From Clostridium sp. UBA5530 (GTDB taxonomy: Bacteria > Bacillota > Clostridia > Clostridiales > Clostridiaceae), in contig DINW01000085.1 in the NCBI GenBank assembly GCA_002423705.1, positions 16,674-62,292 on the forward strand: a stretch of 45,619 nucleotides of DNA, read 5' to 3'. Below, piece by piece: positions 1 to 8,370 of the stretch. The translations under genes and the position numbers were made by a program. A model generated the notes under the pieces. That model saw only the letters and a list, made by a program, of their open reading frames with translations, made no database searches and was not told where the DNA came from. Numbering within the stretch: the first letter of the stretch is position 1; each line of letters opens with the position of its first letter.

Positions 1-376
1 CCCTTAAGGTATTAAACATAAAGGAATCTCCAATTCCTGCCAACGGTCCCATTAATGAGGTTTTCACACTGGCAATGGCACTTTCTTCAACTGCACCATT
101 ATCCTGAGATTTTTTCTTTTCCATGGCTGCATTTATTCCTATTATAAATGGAAGAAATGCTCCATTAGTATTCATAAAGGAATTTGCCCTTACCAAAGCT
201 TCTCTTCTGTTATCCTCTTCCTTATAATACTTATTTATAAATGGCATCATAGAGTAGGCATATCCTTGACCCATCATCTTTACAAAATTAAAAGAACAGT
301 TTACGCTTCCAGATCTCCATGTAGCCCTATCCAATAATTTTTTTTCATCTTTATCAATTTTATAAAATCTACTCAT
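1..376 (-). CDS. PTS mannose-family IID component (partial, runs off left edge)
   Basis: N-terminal ~125 residues of a mannose/fructose/sorbose-family EIID, an integral membrane subunit that with IIC forms the sugar channel. The translation begins MSRFYKIDKDEKKLLDRATW and contains the family-typical stretches NFVKMMGQGYAYSM and MGPLAGIGDSF. The ATG at 376 overlaps the end of the IIC gene by 8 bp, so the two are translationally coupled. The gene continues beyond base 1, so its C-terminus and anything downstream are not visible. Family assignment is firm; the sugar cannot be deduced. Confidence 0.9.
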   Translation of the reverse strand, partial: MSRFYKIDKDEKKLLDRATWRSGSVNCSFNFVKMMGQGYAYSMMPFINKYYKEEDNRREALVRANSFMNTNGAFLPFIIGINAAMEKKKSQDNGAVEESAIASVKTSLMGPLAGIGDSFMFNTLR

Positions 377-1151
377 CGAAGAAATCCTCCTCTACATCTC
401 CCTCTGGCACTGCCACTATCCCATTATTTTTATTCATACTATAACTTGCTAAAGCTATTGCTAAAGCTAAAATAGTTATAGCTACAATAGGAAGTTTCAT
501 ATATTTACTAAATACAAAGCCTACAAAGAAGAATATTCCTATGTCTTTTGACCAAGTCATATTTAACAATATTGCAAATCCTACTGCTGGTAACATTCCA
601 CCTGCTACTTCTAAACCTTTTAACACAAATGGTGGCAATATAGCTAATACCTTATCTATCTGCTCTATACCAAAGGCAACGCTAAAAAACATAATTATGC
701 ATATTGGCAAACACATCAATATAGCCCCTTGTAAAATATGCAGAATACTAAAGGTTTTATCCTTTCCCTCCTTTAACAATTTTTCATAAGTGGGAGCTAG
801 CAAGGAACTAAGAGAAAGTATTAAGCTAGTTACTAAATTCATTGCACTAGCTATAGGAACTGATAATGCTAAAGCTGTTTCCATATTACTTCCTGTCAGT
901 ATAGCGAAAGCAACTGCTAAAGCTGATCCTGCAGAAGGGTCTCCTGGAATTGTCCCCCCTATAGCCGAATATCCCATGTATATTCCTTCTAAAGCTGCAC
1001 CCATGATTAGACCTGTTTGCAAATCTCCTAATACTAATCCTACTAATGCAGAAATCACCAATGGTCTTTCTAAAACTTGAGATCCTAAATAAAAATCCAA
1101 TGCCATAAATACAAAGAATATGGCAGCCACACAAAATGCCTTAAAAATCAT
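369..1151 (-). CDS. PTS mannose-family IIC component
   Basis: 260-aa polytopic membrane protein, the EIIC permease of a mannose/fructose/sorbose-family phosphotransferase system. Visible family features are LVISALVGLVLGDLQTGL and the glycine-rich stretch GYSAIGGTIPGDPSAGSALA, with hydrophobic helices throughout and a short acidic C-terminus. It sits 10 bp after the IIB gene and overlaps IID, in the usual IIA-IIB-IIC-IID order. It should move the sugar across the membrane while IIB phosphorylates it. Substrate unknown. Confidence 0.92.
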   Translation of the reverse strand: MIFKAFCVAAIFFVFMALDFYLGSQVLERPLVISALVGLVLGDLQTGLIMGAALEGIYMGYSAIGGTIPGDPSAGSALAVAFAILTGSNMETALALSVPIASAMNLVTSLILSLSSLLAPTYEKLLKEGKDKTFSILHILQGAILMCLPICIIMFFSVAFGIEQIDKVLAILPPFVLKGLEVAGGMLPAVGFAILLNMTWSKDIGIFFFVGFVFSKYMKLPIVAITILALAIALASYSMNKNNGIVAVPEGDVEEDFFDE

Positions 1152-1161
1152 TTTCTCACCC

Positions 1162-1650
1162 CTATTTATTGATAATATCTTTTAAATAAACCTTCGGACG
1201 TTCTGGTACCATTCTAACTTCTACTTCAACACCTGTTTCTATTAAATTCTCTAGCACCTTACTTTCCTCATCACTAACATATATCCCCTCAGACAATTTT
1301 TTTCTTCCCCCTATCTTATTATCAATTTTTCCAAAGTTTCCAAGGTTAATTAGAGGAATGTTATTTACTTCTTTCACAATGTCCAACGCATCCTTTGGAT
1401 TATTTACCACAATTAAAATAGACATTTTCTCACAACGAGAATCATTCAACAATTCAATGGCACCCTTTACACTTCTTATAGCAACCTTTACCCCTTGTGG
1501 AGCTGCCATTTTTAATGTCATTTTAAGCATGTCATCCTCAGCTGCTATATCATTAGCAACAACAATAGCGCTGACTGATAACACCTTAGACCAAGCTATA
1601 GCAACTTGTCCATGTATTAATCTTTCATCAATCCTTAACATCTTAATCAT
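1162..1650 (-). CDS. PTS mannose-family IIB component
   Basis: 162-aa cytoplasmic EIIB of the mannose/sorbose family. The start ATG at 1650 has an AGGAGGT ribosome binding site about 7 nt upstream. The phosphorylated histidine is expected in the N-terminal motif RIDERLIHGQV (His13); this family uses histidine, not the cysteine of other EIIBs. Length and the C-terminal sequence fit the family. It takes phosphate from the separate IIA encoded just upstream (11-bp gap) and passes it to the sugar bound to IIC/IID. Confidence 0.93.
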   Translation of the reverse strand: MIKMLRIDERLIHGQVAIAWSKVLSVSAIVVANDIAAEDDMLKMTLKMAAPQGVKVAIRSVKGAIELLNDSRCEKMSILIVVNNPKDALDIVKEVNNIPLINLGNFGKIDNKIGGRKKLSEGIYVSDEESKVLENLIETGVEVEVRMVPERPKVYLKDIINK

Positions 1651-1661
1651 AGTTATACCTC

Positions 1662-2066
1662 CTAAAAAAACTCATCATCATTTTCTATAGTAATATCATT
1701 AATATATACTATTTGACTTTTAGCCCCTTCAATGGCTGCATTTATGTCTTCTGGGGTTATTTTATCTAAAGTAATAAGCTCTAATACTAAAGCTAAATTT
1801 ATACCAGTAACTACATGAATTCTATCATTAGCAATTCTTGTAGCTATTTGATTCACACTTCCACCATAAAGATCTGTAAAAATTAAAATATCTTCATTAG
1901 GGTATTTAATTTCAGTTATATCTTTTATTTCTTTTTCCACATCTTTATCATCCACATAACAATCTATTGAATATATATTTTCTTTATTTCCTAATAAAAT
2001 CTCTATGGAATTATGTATTCCTGAAGCCATATGTCCATGAGTAGCTATAATGTATTGCACCTTCAT
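1662..2066 (-). CDS. PTS mannose-family IIA component
   Basis: 134-aa cytoplasmic EIIA of the mannose family. The active histidine is His10 in IIATHGHMASG, and the FTDLYGGSVNQIA stretch is the conserved family loop. First gene of the PTS operon, with a GGAGGA sequence placed unusually close to the ATG. It accepts phosphate from HPr and passes it to IIB. A free-standing IIA is normal for the levansucrase/sorbose subgroup. The upstream spacer carries a candidate promoter and a cre-like site, suggesting carbon catabolite control. Confidence 0.93.
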   Translation of the reverse strand: MKVQYIIATHGHMASGIHNSIEILLGNKENIYSIDCYVDDKDVEKEIKDITEIKYPNEDILIFTDLYGGSVNQIATRIANDRIHVVTGINLALVLELITLDKITPEDINAAIEGAKSQIVYINDITIENDDEFF

Positions 2067-2082
2067 TCCTCCAATCTATTCT

Positions 2083-2096
2083 GTAAAACGGTTTCA
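2083..2096 (-). promoter_or_regulatory. cre-like site (candidate CcpA operator)
   Basis: On the minus strand TGAAACCGTTTTAC agrees with the cre consensus TGWAANCGNTNWCA at 12 of 14 positions; the mismatches are the last two bases. It lies between the candidate -10 box and the IIA ribosome binding site, where CcpA would block transcription of the PTS operon. Inference from sequence only. Confidence 0.45.
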
Positions 2097-2108
2097 TCTA
2101 CAATTTTT

Positions 2109-2137
2109 ATTATAGTTACTTCCATTATGAAAGTTAA
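2109..2137 (-). promoter_or_regulatory. candidate sigma-A promoter of the PTS operon
   Basis: Minus strand: TTAACT (2132-2137), 17-nt spacer, TATAAT (2109-2114). The -10 is a perfect match and the spacing ideal; the -35 is weaker. It would start transcription just upstream of the cre-like site and of the IIA gene. Confidence 0.5.
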
Positions 2138-2172
2138 TGCATGATTTTTCTCCTTAGTAAGTGCAAAAGCAA

Positions 2173-2198
2173 AAATTGCACCTTATAAGGTGCAATTT
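2173..2198 (-). terminator. palindromic terminator after the PRD regulator gene
   Basis: A 26-bp perfect palindrome whose arms contain TTGCACC / GGTGCAA around a TTATAA centre, directly after the regulator stop codon and followed on the minus strand by a T-rich stretch (TTTTTGCTTTTG). It separates the regulator transcript from the PTS operon. Because it is fully symmetrical it could also be a protein-binding site. Confidence 0.65.
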
Positions 2199-2205
2199 CA
2201 TGTGT

Positions 2206-4185
2206 TTATTTATTTTTCATCCTTAATATCTTATTGAATATATTTGAATCCTGAGAATTTATAATTTTCTCCACATAGTCCCCTGAACTAAATAAAGTCT
2301 TAGCTATTACTTCCAAAGATCTTAGCACCTTGGAATCTAAGCAATATTCCAACTGAAAATATACCACATACCTTATCATATTTTTATCCCACAATATAGG
2401 TTTTTCTAATGATAATATTTCTATTTTATCTTTGTTTGCTAAATTTCCCAAGTTAAATAATATAACCACTTCTTCCTTACCTTCAAAGGTAACGATTTCC
2501 TCTCTTTCATTGAAGTATTCCACTAATTTTCTGCTATTCTCAAATAGGTCTGTATTCTTATATGCTAGAAATTTATATACATCCTCTTTGTTGCTTAAAT
2601 CCATGTTCCTAAATATTCCCTTTTCCTCTACCTTAGGCAGCAAGTTGTCCACTACAACTCCACTTAAAACTAAGTCATTATATAATCCATCGAAATTGTC
2701 TTTCTCTATAATCTCATCAATATATAATTTGGGCAAATCATTACAATAGTTGTTGGACATTCTGTTAGCTATTAATAAAAAGTCATAGTCATTCATATCA
2801 TCGAGTTTTTCAATCTGATATCTCTCTTTTACATCTATAGTGTCTATAAATTGACCATATCTTTGCTGAATCCTCTCTATGGCCAGCTGAACACTATCAT
2901 ATCCTGAAACTCCAAATGCTAAAATATTCCTTTTTTTATAGTTCAGTGGCTGTCTATTTACGGCATTTATAAAAACAAAGGCTAATTGATATATATCATC
3001 TTCGCATATTTGAAGTTTTGTCTCTTGGTATATAGTTCTAGAAGCTAAATAAGATAATTCTACTGCTAAAGGGTTTATTATTGCATCTCTAAATCTTATA
3101 TGCTTTCCCCAATTACCCTTTTCAATAATATTGTATTTTATTCTTATGGATAAAGGAATCAGTGCTCTCATTAAATCCTTTTTTATGGTTTCTTCCATAA
3201 AAAATTTTATGTTATAGTTCCTATATAGACTAGCTAAAATCATATCCCCATATCTTTCAGCTTCTTTATAAAATACTCCAAAATATTTATAATCCTCATT
3301 AGGATATATATCTCTAAAGGCCAAGAAAATTATAGTCAAGAAAATTTTTTCTTCTACCGGTAAACACTGGTCAAAATATGTATTAGTTCTATTTGTTAAG
3401 CTATCAACTAAAGTGAATTCCTTAAATTTTTTATAATAGTTTATCTCATTTTCATCTATGCGAATTCCATTTCCATCCATATATCTTCTATATGCTAATA
3501 ATAAAAATACGGGGAATTTTTGAGAATAAAAATCTTTAATCACTATATGAGTTTTTCTTATCTCCTCTAAAAACATTTGCCTTGTTCCTAAACGTATTTC
3601 TATTGGAACATCAAATAACCTTTGAAAATCCTTTGCCTGAAAATTAGGTCTAGCTTTATGATAGTAATACATATAATAATCTACTTGGCACAATCTCTTG
3701 GAAAATTCACTTCCTTTTACCATTATTCCATAGTTGGATCTATTTTCAACCTTTAAATTATATTCCTTCAATATTTTTCTTGCTGACTTTATCTCCTTAC
3801 CTAAAGATCTTTTTACTAAAAAAAGTTCATCTGCTAAGTCCTCTAAATTTATACTTTTTTCTGTTGAAATAAGCCTTCTAATAATATATTGAAGCCTTTC
3901 TTCAAAATCATTGGGAATCTCCTGTTCATTAGAATATTTATATAAAATTTGGTTAAAAAATTCTTCATAAAGGTCTTTGTTTATAATTTCAATATAGTAA
4001 CCTGAACCTTTTTTACTTTTTATATCTATACCATATTTAGGCAGATACTCTTTATGTATTGCTATATCATTTTTTATGGTTCTTACTGATATTCCTAGTT
4101 TTTTACTCAATTCTTTGCTTGTAAATACTTGTCTTTCATCTAATAGAATGTATATTATTGTTAACATTCGTGATGATATTTTCAT
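2206..4185 (-). CDS. BglG/LicR-type PRD transcriptional regulator, phosphoacceptor residues apparently missing
   Basis: 659-aa multidomain PTS regulator. The start is taken as the ATG at 4185, which has AAGGAGGAA just upstream; a GTG at 4206 is in frame but lacks a site. Domains in order: N-terminal HTH (~5-60, with SKELSKKLGISVRTIKNDI), Mga-like HTH (~85-145), two PRD-like regions (~180-290 and ~300-400), an EIIB-like P-loop region (~405-480) and a short EIIA-like tail containing LEKPILWDKN. By eye the residues normally phosphorylated in this family are absent: PRD2 has LMRALIPLSIRI and QLAFVF where histidines are expected, PRD1 has FLLLAYRR and IIFLAF, the EIIB-like loop has GVSG instead of CxxG, and no histidine is seen at the EIIA position. 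It probably controls the adjacent PTS operon, but perhaps not by classical PTS phosphorylation. Confidence 0.8.
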   Translation of the reverse strand: MKISSRMLTIIYILLDERQVFTSKELSKKLGISVRTIKNDIAIHKEYLPKYGIDIKSKKGSGYYIEIINKDLYEEFFNQILYKYSNEQEIPNDFEERLQYIIRRLISTEKSINLEDLADELFLVKRSLGKEIKSARKILKEYNLKVENRSNYGIMVKGSEFSKRLCQVDYYMYYYHKARPNFQAKDFQRLFDVPIEIRLGTRQMFLEEIRKTHIVIKDFYSQKFPVFLLLAYRRYMDGNGIRIDENEINYYKKFKEFTLVDSLTNRTNTYFDQCLPVEEKIFLTIIFLAFRDIYPNEDYKYFGVFYKEAERYGDMILASLYRNYNIKFFMEETIKKDLMRALIPLSIRIKYNIIEKGNWGKHIRFRDAIINPLAVELSYLASRTIYQETKLQICEDDIYQLAFVFINAVNRQPLNYKKRNILAFGVSGYDSVQLAIERIQQRYGQFIDTIDVKERYQIEKLDDMNDYDFLLIANRMSNNYCNDLPKLYIDEIIEKDNFDGLYNDLVLSGVVVDNLLPKVEEKGIFRNMDLSNKEDVYKFLAYKNTDLFENSRKLVEYFNEREEIVTFEGKEEVVILFNLGNLANKDKIEILSLEKPILWDKNMIRYVVYFQLEYCLDSKVLRSLEVIAKTLFSSGDYVEKIINSQDSNIFNKILRMKNK

Positions 4186-4251
4186 TAGTTTCCTCCTTAA
4201 TAACACTTCTCCAGTTCTTCAGCTATTAATTTTATTTATCTTCTCCTCTTC

Positions 4252-4280
4252 ATTATAATTGTTACCTGTAACTGGAACAA
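4252..4280 (-). promoter_or_regulatory. candidate promoter of the PRD regulator gene
   Basis: Minus strand TTGTTC (4275-4280), 17-nt spacer, TATAAT (4252-4257). The spacer contains a small palindrome, GTTACAGGTAAC, which could be an operator. It lies about 70 bp upstream of the regulator start. Confidence 0.45.
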
Positions 4281-4380
4281 CTGATTTGCCTTGTAATTTT
4301 TCTAAACCTACCAATGATTCCATGTACAATTGAATTTTTTATTTCATATAATAATGTAAATTCCTTTTCAGGAGAATATT

Positions 4381-4812
4381 ATGGAAGAAAGTACAGAAAA
4401 AAAGTTTAGTGATATTATAGAAGATTTTATTAAAGCTTTGGATATAAGTATAGCTGACTTAGAAAGAATAGGTGCCCTTTTTTTAACCTTTGGGTATTCT
4501 AATTTTTTTCGTGGAGCTAATTTAGATATAATGGAAACTTTAGATATAAATAACACAGGAGAATCTCCCGATGAAGTTACTTTGTTCGGTCAACAATTAG
4601 TGTTGATAGGTTACACTTTTTTGTATATTGTATCTGTAAAAAGAATAGAGGAAAAGGCTTTTATAAGTGCTAATACAGAGGAAAAAATAAATTTATCACC
4701 TTATAAAAGAATTGCTGACGCATATTTTATAAGCGTTTTTGCTAACTCAATAAGAGTTCAGGCCTTTGCTGAAATAGCTAAAAATAACAATGGTGGTGAG
4801 TTCATAGAGTAA
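4381..4812 (+). CDS. hypothetical protein, 143 aa
   Basis: Not recognised. The ATG follows AGGAGA at good spacing. The protein is acidic at its N-terminus (MEESTEKKFSDIIEDF) and mixed alpha-helical, with two moderately hydrophobic stretches (~70-90 and ~115-130) that are too polar to be confident membrane helices. No signal peptide, cysteine cluster or nucleotide-binding motif. It is divergent from the PRD regulator and 70 bp upstream of the ABC exporter, so it could be the first gene of that operon; no terminator was seen between them. Function unknown. Confidence 0.6.
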   Translation: MEESTEKKFSDIIEDFIKALDISIADLERIGALFLTFGYSNFFRGANLDIMETLDINNTGESPDEVTLFGQQLVLIGYTFLYIVSVKRIEEKAFISANTEEKINLSPYKRIADAYFISVFANSIRVQAFAEIAKNNNGGEFIE

Positions 4813-4884
4813 AGCTTATAATTCATTGATAGTGCTATTAATTTATTAATGGTATAATTTTAAGCAAAGCGAGGAGGCGATGTG

Positions 4885-5814
4885 ATGAAAATAATAGAAC
4901 TAAAAAACTTAGAGAAAGCCTATGATAAAAATACAGTAGTTAATAAAATCAATTTAACTATAAATCAGGGCATAATTTATGGTTTGCTTGGCCCTAATGG
5001 TGCTGGCAAAAGTACAACCATCAGCATGATAACAGGTTTAGTAATGCCTAATGGTGGAGAGATAATATATGAAGAAAACCAAAAGAAAATATCTAAATGG
5101 AAGAAAAATATAGGTTTAGTCCCTCAAGATTTTGCTTTATATTGGGATTTAACTGCAGAAGAAAATGTAAGCTTCTTCTGTTCATTATATGGATTTAAAG
5201 GAATTGATTTAAAAAATAGAGTTACCAAAGCTTTGGAATTTGTTGGGTTACTGGATGTAAGAAAAAAGAGGGCTTCGGCTTTTTCTGGTGGAATGAAAAG
5301 AAGGTTAAATATAGCTTGTGCCATCTCTCACAGCCCTAAATTGATAATAATGGACGAGCCTACCGTAGGCATAGATCCTCAATCTAGAAATCATATCTTA
5401 GAATCCGTTAAAAAATTAAAAGAATCCGGCGCTACCATAATATACACCTCTCATTACATGGAAGAGGTTGAAGAGATATGCGACACCATTGCAATCATGG
5501 ATCATGGCAATGTCATAGCAGAGGGAACAAGTGAATCTCTAAAAGCTGCTCATGGCAGTAAAAATAAATATCTTATTGAGTTGAATGAAGATGCCTATAA
5601 AGCTCAAGATTTAATTAAAGATATTAATGGAGTTTATAAAGTTAAAGCCCAAGGACATACCTTAACTTGCTACTATGAAGATAATGAAAAGATTATAGAG
5701 GATTTAGTAACTACAATTACTAAAGAACACATTATAATAAATAACATCAACAAGGAAGTCCCTAGCTTAGAAACTGTATTCCTTGAATTAACAGGAAAGT
5801 CTCTAAGAGATTAG
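4885..5814 (+). CDS. ABC-2 transporter ATP-binding protein
   Basis: About 309-aa ATPase of the CcmA/DrrA type. Walker A GPNGAGKST, Q-loop VPQDFALY, signature FSGGMKRR, Walker B LIIMDEPTVGID and switch histidine TSHYMEE are all present. A ~90-residue C-terminal extension ends KEVPSLETVFLELTGKSLRD, typical of ABC-2 exporters. Start chosen at ATG 4885 with GAGGAGG 7 nt upstream; an adjacent in-frame GTG at 4882 is less well spaced. Two permease genes follow directly. The complex likely exports a lipid, drug or peptide; the substrate cannot be read from sequence. Confidence 0.93.
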   Translation: MKIIELKNLEKAYDKNTVVNKINLTINQGIIYGLLGPNGAGKSTTISMITGLVMPNGGEIIYEENQKKISKWKKNIGLVPQDFALYWDLTAEENVSFFCSLYGFKGIDLKNRVTKALEFVGLLDVRKKRASAFSGGMKRRLNIACAISHSPKLIIMDEPTVGIDPQSRNHILESVKKLKESGATIIYTSHYMEEVEEICDTIAIMDHGNVIAEGTSESLKAAHGSKNKYLIELNEDAYKAQDLIKDINGVYKVKAQGHTLTCYYEDNEKIIEDLVTTITKEHIIINNINKEVPSLETVFLELTGKSLRD

Positions 5815-5825
5815 GAGGAAAGCTT

Positions 5826-6962
5826 ATGTTTATTTCAATGATAATAAAGGAAATTAAACTCTTTGTACGAAGTAAGGGTTCTTTGCTAATGATGTTTGCC
5901 TTTCCTATTATTCTTATAACAATTTTAGGTTTTGCTTTAGATGCTATGATGAGTGGTGATGCTAATTTCTTCAATGATAGCAAAGTTATATATGAAATTC
6001 AGGGTAGTACATATGCTGATGGATTTAATAATTTCAAGGATACCATGGAAAATCAGTTTGAAGGTTTAACCTTTGAGAAATCTACAAACTCCGAGGAAAG
6101 CCAGAATCTAGTCTCAGATAATAAGGCATTATGCTTTATAACTATTGATAACAATGGTTATACCTATTTTAGAAATGAAAAAGGAGAACCTCAAAGCTCT
6201 AAGATATTTAGAAGCATATTTGAGGGAGTAATAGATAAATATTCCTTAATAGATGTAGTTGCTAAAAACGACCCTAGTATTATAAATAGTATAACTAAGG
6301 AGGAATCAGAAAAATATACTAAAGATATTGCAGTTGGCAATAGACCTGTAACTTCTATTGATTATTATACCTTCGCAGAATTGGCATTGATTATATTATA
6401 CGTGTCTTCCATAGTAGGAGACTCCGTGGTTAAAGAAAAAGAATTAGGTACTTCTAATAGGGTTGCCCTTACTGATGTAAGCTACCTAAAGCTCATTGTT
6501 TCTAAAATTTTATTTGGAGTAATCATTGCTGCTACTCAAATTGTAGTTATTTATTTTTATTCTACATGGATTTTAGACGCTCAATGGGGAGATAAAGTAT
6601 TTCCTATGATTTTTAATTTAATGTCCTTAGGGGTATTTGCTTCCGTATTAGGTGCTGTGGTAGGTATGACTCTTAAAGATGGAAAATCTTTAAATGGAGT
6701 TTTAAATGTAATAATCGTGATAATTTGCTTATTTGGAGGCTGCTATACTCCTTTATCCATGATAAAGTCTATTCCTGTATTAGGGGATTTAGCTGTGATA
6801 AGTCCAATTTATTGGATTAACTCCTCTCTTATAAGTTTAAGTACAGGAGTTAAAGATATTTATTCCTCCACTGCTCTTATTATGACTTTAGGTCTATCGG
6901 TGGTTCTTGTTGCACTTTATACTATCTACACTAAGCTAAAAGGGAGGGGTAAACTTGTTTAA
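5826..6962 (+). CDS. ABC-2 type permease
   Basis: 378-aa membrane subunit. One N-terminal helix (~18-40) is followed by a ~130-residue extracytoplasmic domain, then five hydrophobic segments from ~180 to the end, the standard ABC2_membrane_3 layout. Ribosome binding site TTAGGAGG 7 nt upstream. It follows the ATPase by 11 bp and overlaps the next permease by 8 bp. With that paralogue it probably forms the membrane heterodimer of one exporter. Confidence 0.88.
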   Translation: MFISMIIKEIKLFVRSKGSLLMMFAFPIILITILGFALDAMMSGDANFFNDSKVIYEIQGSTYADGFNNFKDTMENQFEGLTFEKSTNSEESQNLVSDNKALCFITIDNNGYTYFRNEKGEPQSSKIFRSIFEGVIDKYSLIDVVAKNDPSIINSITKEESEKYTKDIAVGNRPVTSIDYYTFAELALIILYVSSIVGDSVVKEKELGTSNRVALTDVSYLKLIVSKILFGVIIAATQIVVIYFYSTWILDAQWGDKVFPMIFNLMSLGVFASVLGAVVGMTLKDGKSLNGVLNVIIVIICLFGGCYTPLSMIKSIPVLGDLAVISPIYWINSSLISLSTGVKDIYSSTALIMTLGLSVVLVALYTIYTKLKGRGKLV

Positions 6963-8070
6963 TATATTTAAAAATACTTTTAAAATACTTGTTAGGAGAC
7001 CTTCCTTAATAATTGGTGTAATAGTCCTTCCCACAATATTGACCTTAGGTTTTAGCTATATGTTTGGGTCAGAGATGAAGTACTCTGTAGGATTAGTAAA
7101 CCAAGATAAAGGTATTGTATCAGAAAAGGTCCTAGAAAAATTGAGAACTTCTGACACTTTTAATATAAAAGAATTAAATCATGATGAACTTGACAGTGCC
7201 ATCGTAGGTAAAGAAGTGGAGGTTGCCATTATTTTTGATGAGAATTTCAGCACCAACATATTAAATGGAAATTCTGATAATGTTAAAATAAAATCCGTAG
7301 GTGAGTCAGAAGTAAAGGGTACCTTAACCGCATTACTTCAAGAAGAAGTATCAACTCTTAAAACTTTTGGTACCATTGCCAAGGGCGATAAAGATAAATT
7401 TAATGACCTATTAAAGCAGTATGATGAAAGCAAGATTGGATATACCTTAAGCCAAATAAAACCTAAAGAAATTAGTGTCTATGCCTCTGTAGGCATGCTA
7501 ATTATGATAATAATGTCTACAGCTTTTTTCATAACTAGATTTGTCATAGATGATGAGATTGGCGGCACTAAGGATAGAATTCTTTTAGGAAATGTATCTA
7601 AGCTAAGCTACTATGGAGGAACCTTATTAACCTTCTATCTTTGCTCAGTTATAAGTTCTCTAGTATATTTTATCCTCTGCACCATGATGAACTTTGATTT
7701 TGGTACGGATACACCCTGGCATTTTCTACTAGTACTTTTCGCAGTAAACTTCTTTGCCATCGGATTTAATCTATTCCTTGTATCCTTTTCAAAGACTCCT
7801 CAAGTAGCTGCAAATTTATCTACAATTTTTACAGTTGCAGGGTGTATGCTATGTGGTTTATTTTGGCCATTTTATATAATGCCCAAATCCGTTCAGAACA
7901 TAGGTAATATGATACCTCTTAGATGGGCATCAATATCCTTTGAAAAAATTCAACAGGGTTCTTCCTTAAGGGATATTTCAATCTATCTATTTGGAATAGT
8001 TCTAGCAGGTCTAGTATGTTTGTGCTTAACTGTAATTATATCTGGTAAGAAAAAAAGTGTGAGAAGATAG
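6955..8070 (+). CDS. ABC-2 type permease, TTG start
   Basis: 371-aa paralogue of the preceding permease: an N-terminal helix (~12-30), an external domain, and five C-terminal hydrophobic segments including SVGMLIMIIMSTAFFITRF. The start is TTG at 6955, supported by GGGAGGGG a few nt upstream and the short overlap with the upstream gene, which suggests coupled translation. Last gene of the exporter operon; a hairpin overlaps its stop codon. Confidence 0.87.
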   Translation: MFNIFKNTFKILVRRPSLIIGVIVLPTILTLGFSYMFGSEMKYSVGLVNQDKGIVSEKVLEKLRTSDTFNIKELNHDELDSAIVGKEVEVAIIFDENFSTNILNGNSDNVKIKSVGESEVKGTLTALLQEEVSTLKTFGTIAKGDKDKFNDLLKQYDESKIGYTLSQIKPKEISVYASVGMLIMIIMSTAFFITRFVIDDEIGGTKDRILLGNVSKLSYYGGTLLTFYLCSVISSLVYFILCTMMNFDFGTDTPWHFLLVLFAVNFFAIGFNLFLVSFSKTPQVAANLSTIFTVAGCMLCGLFWPFYIMPKSVQNIGNMIPLRWASISFEKIQQGSSLRDISIYLFGIVLAGLVCLCLTVIISGKKKSVRR

Positions 8071-8101
8071 ACTATTAAAGTTATACTTATATAATAGTCT
8101 A
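8068..8101 (+). terminator. hairpin overlapping the permease stop codon
   Basis: Inverted repeat with 10-bp arms TAGACTATTA / TAATAGTCTA and a 14-nt loop, beginning at the TAG stop. There is no long T tract, so it may be a weak terminator or part of the dispersed repeat that follows directly. Confidence 0.4.
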
Positions 8102-8102
8102 A

Positions 8103-8140
8103 GACTGTTGGAGTGTTACAGCAGGTACTCATCAGATTAA
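8103..8140 (-). repeat. dispersed intergenic repeat, partial copy F
   Basis: Read on the minus strand this is the conserved 5' part of the dispersed element (TTAATCTGATG, then ACCTGCTGTAACACTCC). It follows the ABC permease in the usual orientation relative to the upstream gene. The palindromic 3' half of the element is missing or replaced by the hairpin at 8068-8101. Confidence 0.7.
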
Positions 8141-8185
8141 GTTATATTTACTAAATATATATATCACCCTTTATATCTTACTCTT

Positions 8186-8262
8186 TTTTAAAAAAGTGTT
8201 GATAGAGCCTATGTAAAGTTTGTGTACAAGCTCAGCATATGTTTTTCAACACTTTTTTAAAA
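8186..8262. repeat. 17-bp inverted repeat enclosing ~43 nt
   Basis: Perfect arms TTTTAAAAAAGTGTTGA and TCAACACTTTTTTAAAA. The core AAAAGTGTTGA / TCAACACTTTT is the same stem used by the terminator after the exonuclease gene (8925-8966). It could terminate the exporter operon or be a leader structure of the exonuclease gene. The rest of the 300-bp spacer holds the partial repeat copy and AT-rich sequence without clear signals. Confidence 0.6.
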
Positions 8263-8370
8263 CAATAAATTAATTTAATCTATATGAAATATATCCTGTA
8301 TTTAAATTCAATATTGTTTTATAATTACATATGACATGTTTTTTATTAATGCTGAAAGCGGGTAAATGTA

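Noticed and set aside
790..1080. Plus-strand 96-codon frame over the PTS IIC gene
   Set aside because: It is opposite a conserved membrane protein gene and has no start signal.
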